From Pseudomonas putida (GTDB lineage: Bacteria > Pseudomonadota > Gammaproteobacteria > Pseudomonadales > Pseudomonadaceae), in assembly GCF_026625125.1 (NCBI RefSeq), contig NZ_CP113097.1, forward strand, positions 5,752,001-5,816,000: a DNA stretch of 64,000 bases, read 5' to 3'. The translations under genes and the position numbers were made by a program. The notes below the pieces were generated by a model. It was not told the origin of the DNA. It searched no databases and saw nothing but the letters and a program-made list of their open reading frames with translations. Positions 56,882 to 64,000 of the stretch are shown here, in pieces; the first letter of the stretch is position 1; each line of letters begins with the position of its first letter.

Positions 56882-57148
56882 CTATGTAATCGGTTTTTCG
56901 AGAACGACCAATTCATAGCCCGGTCCACGACGGACGCGTAAAAAGCCAGGAAGTTTTTTTAGCGGAGCTTTGATAGAGAGAGGTGACGATATTGAATTAG
57001 TGCAAATGGTAGCTTGCCTCAGATGTGAACTGGGCATAGCGCACGAAGGATATGATCCAACCACACAGAGACTGACGTTACTGCAGATGCCTGGATCTAG
57101 GTAGACAGCACGCTTGGGACAGACATGATGATTGGCAATCTGATTCAT
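56882..57148 (-). CDS. Small cysteine-rich ORF heading the catabolic run
   Basis: An 88-codon frame starts at an ATG preceded by AAGGAGCGAAGAAAT, one of the best ribosome sites in the window. The product has five cysteines (C10, C22, C28, C36, C49) and a basic C-terminal part (LKKLPGFLRVRRGPGYELVV), with no signal peptide. I do not recognise it. It lies between the IclR-type operator at 57171 and the MFS gene, so it may be a real small protein, a leader peptide, or the remnant of a longer gene. Confidence 0.5.
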   Translation of the reverse strand: MNQIANHHVCPKRAVYLDPGICSNVSLCVVGSYPSCAMPSSHLRQATICTNSISSPLSIKAPLKKLPGFLRVRRGPGYELVVLEKPIT

Positions 57149-57170
57149 ATTTCTTCGCTCCTTTTTGTTT

Positions 57171-57185
57171 TTTCGGATTGCGAAA
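57171..57185. promoter_or_regulatory. IclR-type operator at the catabolic run
   Basis: TTTCGGATTGCGAAA (reverse TTTCGCAATCCGAAA) is a near-perfect palindrome. It differs by one base from TTTCGCATTCCGAAA in front of the iclR gene at 60193-60207. It lies 22 bp before the small Cys ORF. Confidence 0.65.
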
Positions 57186-57912
57186 CTTTTTTGTTCTTTT
57201 CAAATAGAATATCACCATCGGTATTCAGGGCACATCACTTTTTTAGGGCATTCACCCGAATTTTTATTCCTTTAAGCAATGTCCACTTCACTTGAAATTC
57301 CATTAGGTTTTATGAACAGTTTTTGAGCAGCTTGAGACTCTCTATGCTCGTTTTCCGCCGACCGCACCGATGGAACGGGCGCTGGGAATCACTTGGTTGC
57401 TCTTAATCCGATGCAGCTTGGGCCGGGGCGCGAGGCCAAGGGGCTGCGCAATGAGGCCCTGCAGATTGCTGATGGCACCTTAATTTTTACGCTGCGTGGC
57501 TAAGGGGTCGTAGCAGGTTACGCTGCGCCGAGCGCGTCGTTTTCGTCCGATTTTTGCTGATCCAGGTGGTTCAACATGCCTTCGGTGCTTGAGACCTGAG
57601 GACGAATACTTTTGAACGCCAGATTTCGAATCTGGCTTCAGACAGCGCGCTGCTCAAAAAAGCCACCGTGCCCGCTATGTAGTTCAAGATCATCGGCGAG
57701 GTGGCAGGAAGGAACCGCGTTGGCGGCGCCCGACAGGCCGCTTGCGAAGTGAACCAGCCAGAGGGGGACAGCGTGTTTGAACTGGCTCATCTCAAGGCTC
57801 TCGTTTTTGTGATCGAACCTGAATGCTAAATCCCGAGGTCCATAAAAAGTTTGTCCCTTGTGGGACGGTTTTTGTGTTTTTTGTACCTGATATCTCAAAA
57901 ACCTGTCAGAAA

Positions 57913-57931
57913 TGTATCAGCTTTGTATCAG
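57913..57931 (+). promoter_or_regulatory. Direct-repeat operator of the two-component system
   Basis: TGTATCAG occurs at 57913-57920 and again at 57924-57931, an 11-bp period. OmpR/PhoB-type response regulators commonly bind such direct repeats, so the regulator at 58009 may control its own gene. Confidence 0.5.
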
Positions 57932-58008
57932 GTCAGTTATGCAGTCCTTTTCAAAATGCCATCTGTACCTTAGGCTGAAAGGATTCGACTCCATCAGATG
58001 GTTTACAA

Positions 58009-58731
58009 ATGAGTTCCAGTCAGCACATTGCAATTGTTGATGACTATCCGGATATCCGAGAACTGGTTGCACAATATCTGACCCAAGAAGGTTATCGCGT
58101 AACCGCTTTAGCTGATGGCAACGAACTCAGGGCTCTGCTTGATAGGGATCTGCCTGACTTAATTATCCTTGATGTCATGATGCCCGCCGAGGACGGGTTA
58201 AGCCTGTGCAGGTATATCCGCGCTCGCTCTGCTACTCCCGTTCTTTTTCTTAGTGCCCGCACAGAAGACCTGGACGTAATCCTCGGGCTTGAGATGGGAG
58301 GCGACGACTATCTCAAGAAACCCTTCAATCCCCGTGAATTGTTGGCTCGGATCAAAGCCCTGCTCCGTCGGGCCCCGCCAGCAAGCGAAAGTGCTTCCGG
58401 CTTGCTGGAGGGGTCGATCCGCTTCGGCGAATGGGTATTGAACTGCAAACTGAGGGAGTTATTAGGTGCTGATGGTGTATCGGTTTCATTAAGCGCGACC
58501 GAATTCAGGTTACTGGCTGCATTATTAGAAAAGCCAGGTGAAATCGTATCGCGTGATGAGCTTTTAACCAAGGTCTCTGGCCGGGCTAGCGAACCCTTTG
58601 ATCGGAGTATCGATAACCAAGTAAGCCGGCTCCGTAGAAAGATTGAGCCAGACCCAAAAAAACCGATTTATATCAGAACTCATTGGGGCGGCGGCTACGC
58701 GTTTGTGCATCCGGTATCCAAGTCATCATGA
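58009..58731 (+). CDS. OmpR-family response regulator
   Basis: The 240-residue protein has a receiver domain (about 1-120) with acidic residues D11/D12, phosphoacceptor D55 (LIILDVMMP) and Lys in DDYLKKPF, and a C-terminal winged helix (about 140-235; VSRLRRKIEPDPKKPIYIRTHWGGGYAF). Its partner kinase follows with an ATGA overlap. A tandem operator lies upstream. Codon use is less GC-rich than in flanking core genes. The target genes are unknown; the adjacent uptake cluster is a candidate. Confidence 0.93.
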   Translation: MSSSQHIAIVDDYPDIRELVAQYLTQEGYRVTALADGNELRALLDRDLPDLIILDVMMPAEDGLSLCRYIRARSATPVLFLSARTEDLDVILGLEMGGDDYLKKPFNPRELLARIKALLRRAPPASESASGLLEGSIRFGEWVLNCKLRELLGADGVSVSLSATEFRLLAALLEKPGEIVSRDELLTKVSGRASEPFDRSIDNQVSRLRRKIEPDPKKPIYIRTHWGGGYAFVHPVSKSS

Positions 58732-60128
58732 AACTAAGCAATCCCAATTTAACCGCAAGATTCATTGGCCTTATGCTATTGGCGCTGATTGCTTCCCAAG
58801 CACTGACTCTCAGCATTTTTTGGGACGAGCGCGCAGGTGCGCTAAGGGAGGTGGCGAAGTCTGATTTTCTGAGTCGAACCTCCTCCCTTGCATCACTGCT
58901 GGACCGAATGCCCGTGGACGAGCGGCAGATGACGCTTCAAGTCAGCAGCACCGCTTACGAGCGGTTCTGGCTATTTCCAGCGTCACCAAGCCAACCTTCT
59001 GAGTGGTGGAAGTTCGCTCGCCGGCATCTGCTTGAGCCTTTGAGCCATGGGCAGCCACAGGGAAAACTACTTAGTCAGTTTCGAAGCGAAGACGAGGTTC
59101 CACCCGCAACGATTGATGCTACAGCGGCTTGGTCTGTGCCAGCCGAAGCTTTGTGGCCCTCCACCCGCCCTGCCAGGTTCATCTACTTGCCGCAGCTGAA
59201 TGTCATGGGGGTGGCCACGCCGCTGAATGATGGGACTTGGTTACATGCCGTCTACGCCAAGCCAGTGACGGACTCTCCGTTTAGTCGCCGAGCATTGGTA
59301 TCTCTGGGCATCACCGCACTGGCACTAACTTTGATTGCTGTGTTGATCGCTCGGGGTATCAGCCAACCACTGCGAGATTTGGCACGCGCTGCCCAGCGAT
59401 TGGGCCGAGGCCATTCAGGTACGGAGTTGCGCGAGCACGGGCCTGAAGATATCCGTCGCACCGCCAAGGCCTTCAACCAAATGCAACGCAGAATTCAACG
59501 CTTTGTCGATGATCGTACGCGCATGCTCGCCGCAGTGGGCCACGACCTTCGAACTCCGTTGACCTCGCTCAGGCTGCGCGTTGAGTTCATTCAGGACCCT
59601 GAAGTACAGCGCAAGATGCTTGCGACCCTGGATGAGATTACGGCTATCACTGAAGCCGCAATTGGGTACGGACGTGACAATGCTGTGACCGAGCCAACGA
59701 GGACCATGGACATCGGGACACTGGTCGAAAGCTTGTGTGAAGACTTGGTCACCTTGGGAATGGCCGTGTCGTTCTCCTGCAACTCAAAAGTCATTTTGGA
59801 ATGCCGGCCTGACGCTCTGCGGCGAGCTATCCGTAATCTCATCGAGAATGCTGTGAGGTACGGCGAGTGCGCAGATGTCCGCGTCCACAGTGCAGATAGG
59901 CACGTTTACATTTCGGTGACGGACCAGGGAAATGGTATCCCTGATTCAGAGCTTGAAGCGGTTTTCACCCCGTTCTATCGCTTGGAACACTCCAGAAACC
60001 GTAATACTGGCGGGGTCGGCCTGGGCCTTTCTATCGTACGCTCCATAGCCCGTCAGCATGGCGGCGAGATCACCCTCATCAACCACAATGGAGGGCTAGA
60101 AGCCATAATTTCGCTACCTGAGAACTAG
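58728..60128 (+). CDS. Sensor histidine kinase, EnvZ/CpxA type
   Basis: The 466-residue membrane kinase has helices at about 11-31 and 188-209 bracketing a periplasmic sensor of about 155 residues, a HAMP domain, phosphoacceptor H272 (AAVGHDLRTPLTSLRL) and a catalytic domain (NLIENAVRYG, TDQGNGIP, GGVGLGLSIV). The start at 58728 overlaps the regulator stop; the frame upstream of it is regulator sequence. The ligand is unknown, and a periplasmic signal such as the porin substrate would fit the context. Confidence 0.93.
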   Translation: MKLSNPNLTARFIGLMLLALIASQALTLSIFWDERAGALREVAKSDFLSRTSSLASLLDRMPVDERQMTLQVSSTAYERFWLFPASPSQPSEWWKFARRHLLEPLSHGQPQGKLLSQFRSEDEVPPATIDATAAWSVPAEALWPSTRPARFIYLPQLNVMGVATPLNDGTWLHAVYAKPVTDSPFSRRALVSLGITALALTLIAVLIARGISQPLRDLARAAQRLGRGHSGTELREHGPEDIRRTAKAFNQMQRRIQRFVDDRTRMLAAVGHDLRTPLTSLRLRVEFIQDPEVQRKMLATLDEITAITEAAIGYGRDNAVTEPTRTMDIGTLVESLCEDLVTLGMAVSFSCNSKVILECRPDALRRAIRNLIENAVRYGECADVRVHSADRHVYISVTDQGNGIPDSELEAVFTPFYRLEHSRNRNTGGVGLGLSIVRSIARQHGGEITLINHNGGLEAIISLPEN

Positions 60129-60192
60129 GTAAACGGCATAAATCTAAGGTGGGATAAGGCAACGCCTGGTGCTATTCTTTTTGAACGATTTT

Positions 60193-60207
60193 TTTCGCAT
60201 TCCGAAA
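60193..60207. promoter_or_regulatory. IclR-type operator at iclR
   Basis: TTTCGCATTCCGAAA lies 30 bp before the iclR ATG and nearly repeats the palindrome at 57171-57185, indicating autoregulation plus control of the minus-strand run. Confidence 0.65.
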
Positions 60208-60236
60208 ACAAGAATTACACCAGGTAGATATCGCGC

Positions 60237-61073
60237 ATGGCTCCTAGAACATCAACAAAAAGCGAAACGACCGTTGCTGACGAAGATAAAAACCAGCGCA
60301 GCACTGTGCAGTCTCTTGCCAAAGGATTTCGAGTCCTAGAGGCCTTCACAGCGGAAAGCGATGAGCTGACCCTGAGCCAGATCGCTGCCAAGGCCGAGCT
60401 CGACCCAGGCACGACCTATCGCATGCTGAATACGCTGGTGGACCTCGGCTATGTTTCTCGAATTCCTGAGAGCAAGCGTTTCTCCCTTACGCTCAAAATC
60501 CTCAATCTGGGCTTCCACGCCATTGCTCACACGGACCTGCGCAGTCTGGTTCGCCCTGTGCTCAGGGGGCTGGTCAGCGAAATCAGTGAAGCCGCAAGCT
60601 TCGCCGTGCTGCAAGGCGCAGACGTCCTCTACCTGGAGCGTGTCAGGGCTGGTATCACTCGGCTTGGAGTGGATATTCGCATTGGCACAACGGTGCCGGC
60701 TTGCCAGACAGCGATTGGCCAATCAATCCTCGCGTTCCTTCCTGATCACGAAGTTGAGCGCATCAAGGAGCTTTCCCCGTCAACGTCCTTCATGAGCAAA
60801 TCTCTCTCACGGCCGTTGTCCGATGTGTTGAAGCAGATTCGTGAGGATGGGTACATCATCACGGAATCGCTCTTCGCCGAAGGCCTGCGCATCCTCGCCG
60901 TTCCGGTCCTGGATATCGACGGCTACCCAGTTGGCGCCATCAGCATCGCGGCGCCGGCAGTGCGGTGCACTACAGAGGAACTTGAACGTCGAGCGCTGTC
61001 CGTGACTATTGCGGCGGCGACAAATATCGGGCGGGCTCTACAAGCAAGCGGAAGCATCAATGCCAGCCTGTAA
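60237..61073 (+). CDS. IclR-family transcriptional regulator
   Basis: The 278-residue protein has an N-terminal winged helix (about 20-85; LTLSQIAAKAELDPGTTYRMLNTLVDLGYV) and a C-terminal ligand-binding domain (about 95-265; RVRAGITRLGVDIRIGTTVP, ACQTAIGQSILAFL). IclR proteins typically sense catabolic intermediates. It is clearly different from PcaR as I remember it. The operator in front of it recurs 3 kb upstream at the aldolase/MFS/porin run, which is the probable target. Confidence 0.92.
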   Translation: MAPRTSTKSETTVADEDKNQRSTVQSLAKGFRVLEAFTAESDELTLSQIAAKAELDPGTTYRMLNTLVDLGYVSRIPESKRFSLTLKILNLGFHAIAHTDLRSLVRPVLRGLVSEISEAASFAVLQGADVLYLERVRAGITRLGVDIRIGTTVPACQTAIGQSILAFLPDHEVERIKELSPSTSFMSKSLSRPLSDVLKQIREDGYIITESLFAEGLRILAVPVLDIDGYPVGAISIAAPAVRCTTEELERRALSVTIAAATNIGRALQASGSINASL

Positions 61074-61485
61074 CCTTTAAAACGGTGTCAGTTATACGTC
61101 GACCCCGTTCTCGCTTGGAGGGGGTTCTGGCCTAGCACCTGCGCAGTGGGCGGCTGTCGGAGGTGCTGGAGAAGCACCAAGCGCCACAAGCGAACACTCA
61201 CGTCGCATACCCCAGGACAGCTGGAATCTGTTTGCCACGCTGTCGTTCCAGGATGCACCCCCGTTAGAGCGACAGCCTAACCATGTGGTATCGACAGTAA
61301 CCGAAAATCGCACAACTGTTCGATAAACGCACAATTTTGGCTTTTCCCCCTCTTCTGCTGCCGAGTCTTGCGGCACGCTATCCACATCAGCATAACAACG
61401 CCAATCGCTGAGTGGCCCACCATTCCCCGCACTGCTTAGCGGCTGATCAGACCAACCCAACTCCAGGAATAACCAGGAGCTCGCT
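61074..61485. other. Gap between iclR and pcaI with PcaR-type site
   Basis: The 412 bp contain the PcaR-like sequence near 61318 and no credible gene. Base composition changes here from the A/T-richer regulators to the GC-rich pcaIJ genes, so a junction between segments of different origin probably lies inside. Confidence 0.5.
61304..61334 (+). promoter_or_regulatory. PcaR-type operator/promoter of pcaIJ
   Basis: GTTCGATAAACGCACAA (61318-61334) closely resembles the PcaR site GTTCGATAATCGCAC at the P. putida pcaIJ promoter, as I remember it. A partial copy, AAAATCGCACAA, precedes it directly. Confidence 0.6.
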
Positions 61486-62181
61486 GTGATCAATAAGACG
61501 TTTGAGTCCATCGCCAGCGCGGTAGAAGGCATCATCGACGGGTCGACCATCATGGTCGGTGGCTTCGGTACGGCAGGTATGCCGTCCGAGCTCATCGACG
61601 GGCTGATCGCCACTGGTGCCCGCGACCTGACCATCATCAGCAATAACGCCGGCAATGGCGAGATTGGTCTGGCTGCCCTGCTCAAGGCGGGCTGCGTGCG
61701 CAAGGTGGTCTGCTCTTTCCCGCGCCAGTCCGACTCCTACGTGTTTGACGAACTGTACCGCGCCGGCAAGATTGAGCTGGAAGTGGTACCGCAAGGCAAC
61801 CTGGCCGAGCGTATCCGCGCCGCGGGCTCGGGCATCGGTGCGTTCTTCTCGCCAACTGGCTACGGCACGCTGCTGGCCGAAGGCAAGGAAATCCGCGAAA
61901 TCGACGGCCGCATGTACGTGCTGGAAATGCCGCTGCACGCCGACTTCGCGCTGATCAAGGCGTACAAGGGTGACCGCTGGGGCAACCTGATTTATCGCAA
62001 GGCCGCCCGCAACTTCGGTCCAATCATGGCCATGGCCGCCAAGACCGCCATCGCCCAGGTCGACCAAATCGTCGAGCTCGGCGAGCTGGACCCGGAGCAC
62101 ATCATCACCCCGGGTATCTTCGTCCAGCGCGTGGTCGCCGTCACCGGCGCTGCCGCTTCTTCGATTGCCAACGCAACCTGA
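61486..62181 (+). CDS. pcaI: 3-Oxoadipate CoA-transferase subunit A
   Basis: This 231-residue subunit works with PcaJ to move CoA from succinyl-CoA to 3-oxoadipate, the step before thiolytic cleavage in the beta-ketoadipate pathway of aromatic degradation. Family I CoA-transferase features include GSTIMVGGFGTAGMPSELID and NNAGNGEIGLAALL. Translation starts at GTG 61486 after CAGGAG. Codon use is strongly GC-rich, like core Pseudomonas genes and unlike the regulators upstream. Confidence 0.95.
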   Translation: MINKTFESIASAVEGIIDGSTIMVGGFGTAGMPSELIDGLIATGARDLTIISNNAGNGEIGLAALLKAGCVRKVVCSFPRQSDSYVFDELYRAGKIELEVVPQGNLAERIRAAGSGIGAFFSPTGYGTLLAEGKEIREIDGRMYVLEMPLHADFALIKAYKGDRWGNLIYRKAARNFGPIMAMAAKTAIAQVDQIVELGELDPEHIITPGIFVQRVVAVTGAAASSIANAT

Positions 62182-62189
62182 GGCCCGCT

Positions 62190-62831
62190 ATGACCATCAC
62201 CAAAAAGCTCTCCCGCACCGAGATGGCCCAGCGCGTGGCCGCAGACATTCAAGAAGGCGCGTACGTCAACTTGGGCATCGGCGCACCGACCCTGGTGGCT
62301 AACTTCCTGGGTGACAAGGAAGTGTTCCTGCACAGCGAGAACGGCCTGCTGGGCATGGGCCCGAGCCCTGCACCTGACGAGGAAGACGATGACCTGATCA
62401 ACGCCAGTAAGGAGCACGTGACCATGCTCCCCGGTGGCGCTTTCTTCCACCACGCCGACTCGTTCTCGATGATGCGCGGCGGCCATCTGGACATCGCCGT
62501 TCTCGGCGCCTTCCAGGTGTCGGTCAAGGGCGACCTGGCCAACTGGCACACCGGAGCCGAGGATTCGATTCCCGCCGTGGGCGGCGCGATGGACCTGGCC
62601 ACTGGCGCCCGCCAGGTGTTCGTGATGATGAACCATCTGACCAAGTCCGGCGAAAGCAAGCTCGTGCCCGAGTGCACCTACCCACCGACCGGCTTCGGTT
62701 GTGTCAGCCGCATCTACACCGACCTGGCCGTACTGGAGGTGACCTCAGATGGGCTGCGCGTGGTCGAAATCTGCGCAGAAATCGACTTCGAGCAGTTGCA
62801 GGCGCTCAGTGGCGTGCCACTGATCCGGTGA
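62190..62831 (+). CDS. pcaJ: 3-Oxoadipate CoA-transferase subunit B
   Basis: The 213-residue subunit carries the catalytic Glu (E50 in LHSENGLLGMG) that forms the enzyme-CoA thioester. VNLGIGAPTLVANFLG and GAFQVSVKGDLANW are family features. It begins 8 bp after pcaI. No other pca gene is adjacent, so the pair is an isolated copy or was moved from the main pca locus. Confidence 0.95.
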   Translation: MTITKKLSRTEMAQRVAADIQEGAYVNLGIGAPTLVANFLGDKEVFLHSENGLLGMGPSPAPDEEDDDLINASKEHVTMLPGGAFFHHADSFSMMRGGHLDIAVLGAFQVSVKGDLANWHTGAEDSIPAVGGAMDLATGARQVFVMMNHLTKSGESKLVPECTYPPTGFGCVSRIYTDLAVLEVTSDGLRVVEICAEIDFEQLQALSGVPLIR

Positions 62832-63227
62832 CCAGCAGTATGCACCACCACTAAGGCGAACTGCTATTCAGCCCGCCTTGCCAGAGCCCATCTGCGACTA
62901 AAGCATGGACCATCTTCGGTTGGCATCGCCCATCAATTCACTGGTCATCGCGCTCCGTTTGGAGCCCTAGAGGCTCCAAGCGAGACAGGCTTTAATATTC
63001 ACGTTCAACGATGGTTTTAGAGAATTAAAACTGTCGCGAGAAGGTCACGTTATTCGCGGCCTGCGGCCTCTTGGAGAGAAAACGCAAAACTGTCGCAATC
63101 GACGAAAACGCTAGTTCGAACTGATGCGCTAGAGAATTAAAACTGTCGCGGCCAGAAACGACGCGACATTGAGCTCTGGGCAGCTGAGAAAATCGCCGCT
63201 CATGGGTGGTCTCCCCCGATGGGCGAC
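62832..63227. other. Right-edge non-coding stretch with repeats
   Basis: No gene is visible in these 396 bp between pcaJ and the convergent acetyltransferase gene. The right part carries three repeats of an AAAACTGTCGC element. Confidence 0.55.
63018..63175 (+). repeat. Right copies of the AAAACTGTCGC repeat
   Basis: TAGAGAATTAAAACTGTCGC occurs exactly at 63018-63037 and 63130-63149, with a shorter CAAAACTGTCGCAA at 63085-63098. The last copy continues with GAAACGACGC, matching the repeat at 52365-52420. Several spaced copies at one end recall transposon ends that bind transposase at several sites, but no transposase gene is present. Confidence 0.65.
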
Positions 63228-63977
63228 CTACGTCTCGGACTCTATGCTTATTTTGATCACGTCGATGTACCAGCCAAAATCAGTCTGGACGAACCCCGTC
63301 GCTCTGGCCGCTTCTCGCTTGGCCTTCGTCCTAGGTAGGATCTCAAAACCTTCCATGCATACATCGACGACCGGATCTCTTAGAGCTGGCTCGTGACTGA
63401 TGGAGATGCGGTGTACCAAAGCGATATCGTGTGTTTTTGCATCGTATCGGCCATGTACATGATAGACGCGGTCTGGGATGGCTGTGTGTGATGCGTTTTG
63501 GTTGTACAGAGCACACTCTGCGAATACCCTGATGGTGACCAGGACCTTCTCATCATCACTGACGTGAGAAAGCCGCTTAGTCGAGAGCCGTTGCATGCAC
63601 ACATTACGGTCATGCGGGCTAGCCCGGTGTGTTTCAAAGCCCATGCTTTTCCAGAACTCGATCGAGGTGGTTGGCTCGCATTGGACAACCAGAACAGCAT
63701 TATCACGGGCCTCCTCCTCCCGGATCGCCCGCTCGACTAATGCACGACCTATCCCATGCCGCTTCCGGTCTGACTTGACCTGTAGAATGGAGCCTAGCGA
63801 TATCCCACGGATTAAAAAGCCGACCGGACCTTCTTGATCTACCCAGACCAACATCTGTCCTTCGGAGCAGGCTTCCTCGATCATCCGCCAATTATGGATA
63901 AATCCCTGTTCCCCTCGCACTTCGAGAGCAAGCCATTCCCTGATGAATGGCAAGTCGATCTTTCGGCCTTTGCGCAC
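63228..63977 (-). CDS. GNAT-family acetyltransferase with C-terminal extension
   Basis: The product of at least 249 residues has an N-terminal GNAT domain (about 1-130; SDRKRHGIGRALVERAIREE, IEFWKSMGFETHR) and a C-terminal part of about 115 residues I do not recognise (YHVHGRYDAKTHDIALVHR). GTG 63977 is a provisional start: the frame stays open to the window edge and the GTG lacks a properly spaced ribosome site, so the true start may lie beyond 64000. The substrate is unknown. Confidence 0.78.
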   Translation of the reverse strand: MRKGRKIDLPFIREWLALEVRGEQGFIHNWRMIEEACSEGQMLVWVDQEGPVGFLIRGISLGSILQVKSDRKRHGIGRALVERAIREEEARDNAVLVVQCEPTTSIEFWKSMGFETHRASPHDRNVCMQRLSTKRLSHVSDDEKVLVTIRVFAECALYNQNASHTAIPDRVYHVHGRYDAKTHDIALVHRISISHEPALRDPVVDVCMEGFEILPRTKAKREAARATGFVQTDFGWYIDVIKISIESET

Positions 63978-64000
63978 CCCTCTGCGCTGAGATGGTCGTT

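Larger units (their letters stand above)
57149..58008. other. Regulatory/non-coding interval with two operators
   Basis: This 860-bp stretch has an operator at each end (57171-57185 and 57913-57931). The middle (about 57340-57900) has only short frames without ribosome sites; a plus-strand frame around 57640-57826 is broken by a stop and looks like degraded coding DNA. No intact gene or RNA was recognised. Confidence 0.55.

Noticed and set aside
57638..57898. 86-codon minus-strand frame in the operator interval
   Set aside because: It has no ribosome site and no recognisable product; the surrounding DNA looks degraded.
52346..63227. Integrative element with integrase and tRNA attachment site
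   Set aside because: No integrase, transposase or tRNA gene was found inside or at the borders; only repeats support mobility.

Overview
The window is chromosomal DNA of a Pseudomonas of the P. putida group. The clearest signs are the gene order kinB-ampDh2-dgcH-dsbA-cytochrome c4-engB-ersA-polA-thrB-znuA/zur-znuCB-metNIQ, which matches the PA5484-PA5505 region of P. aeruginosa as I remember it, and the order pycB-pycA-pycR-hexR paralogue-zwf-uvrD and cls-cfa-lpd familiar from P. putida. No rRNA, tRNA or CRISPR array was seen. A parS-like ParB site and two dense clusters of consensus DnaA boxes suggest that this segment lies near the replication origin.

Layout. 0-8.6 kb: tail of KinB, an EAL phosphodiesterase, the AmpDh2 amidase lipoprotein, a GGDEF cyclase, an EEP-family hydrolase, DsbA, two periplasmic cytochromes c and EngB. 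8.7-8.86 kb: an AlgU-type promoter, a ~130-nt RNA and an intrinsic terminator in the position of the sRNA ErsA. 9-22 kb: PolA, DUF2782, ThrB, the Zur-controlled zinc importer ZnuABC, a lipoprotein, catalase KatE and the methionine importer MetNIQ. 22-28 kb: a MocR regulator divergent from a PaiB/GNAT/GNAT run, a homocysteine S-methyltransferase and a polar amino-acid ABC importer. 28-39 kb: two-subunit pyruvate carboxylase with PycR, a HexR-like regulator divergent from a glucose-6-phosphate dehydrogenase, UvrD and a Tim44-domain protein. 39-52 kb: SMI1/KNR4 protein, CPA2 antiporter, acyl-CoA thioesterase, PdxY, a zinc-starvation operon (two COG0523 GTPases and a DUF1826 protein), a secreted Cys protein, parS, cardiolipin synthase, Cfa and a dihydrolipoyl dehydrogenase.

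52.36-63.15 kb looks like an accessory insert. It is bracketed by diverged direct repeats with the core TAGAGAATYAAAACTRTCGC. It carries an OprD-type porin, a DapA/NanA-superfamily aldolase or dehydratase, an MFS importer, a small Cys-rich ORF, a two-component system, an IclR regulator and a pcaIJ 3-oxoadipate CoA-transferase pair. An almost identical 15-bp palindrome lies in front of both the iclR gene and the minus-strand uptake/catabolic run, and all four genes of that run have an A-rich AANAANAA (Hfq/Crc-type) motif beside the start codon. The simplest reading is an acquired uptake-and-degradation module for an organic acid, locally regulated by the IclR protein and held under catabolite repression. 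The substrate cannot be told from sequence. A GNAT-family acetyltransferase follows at the right edge.
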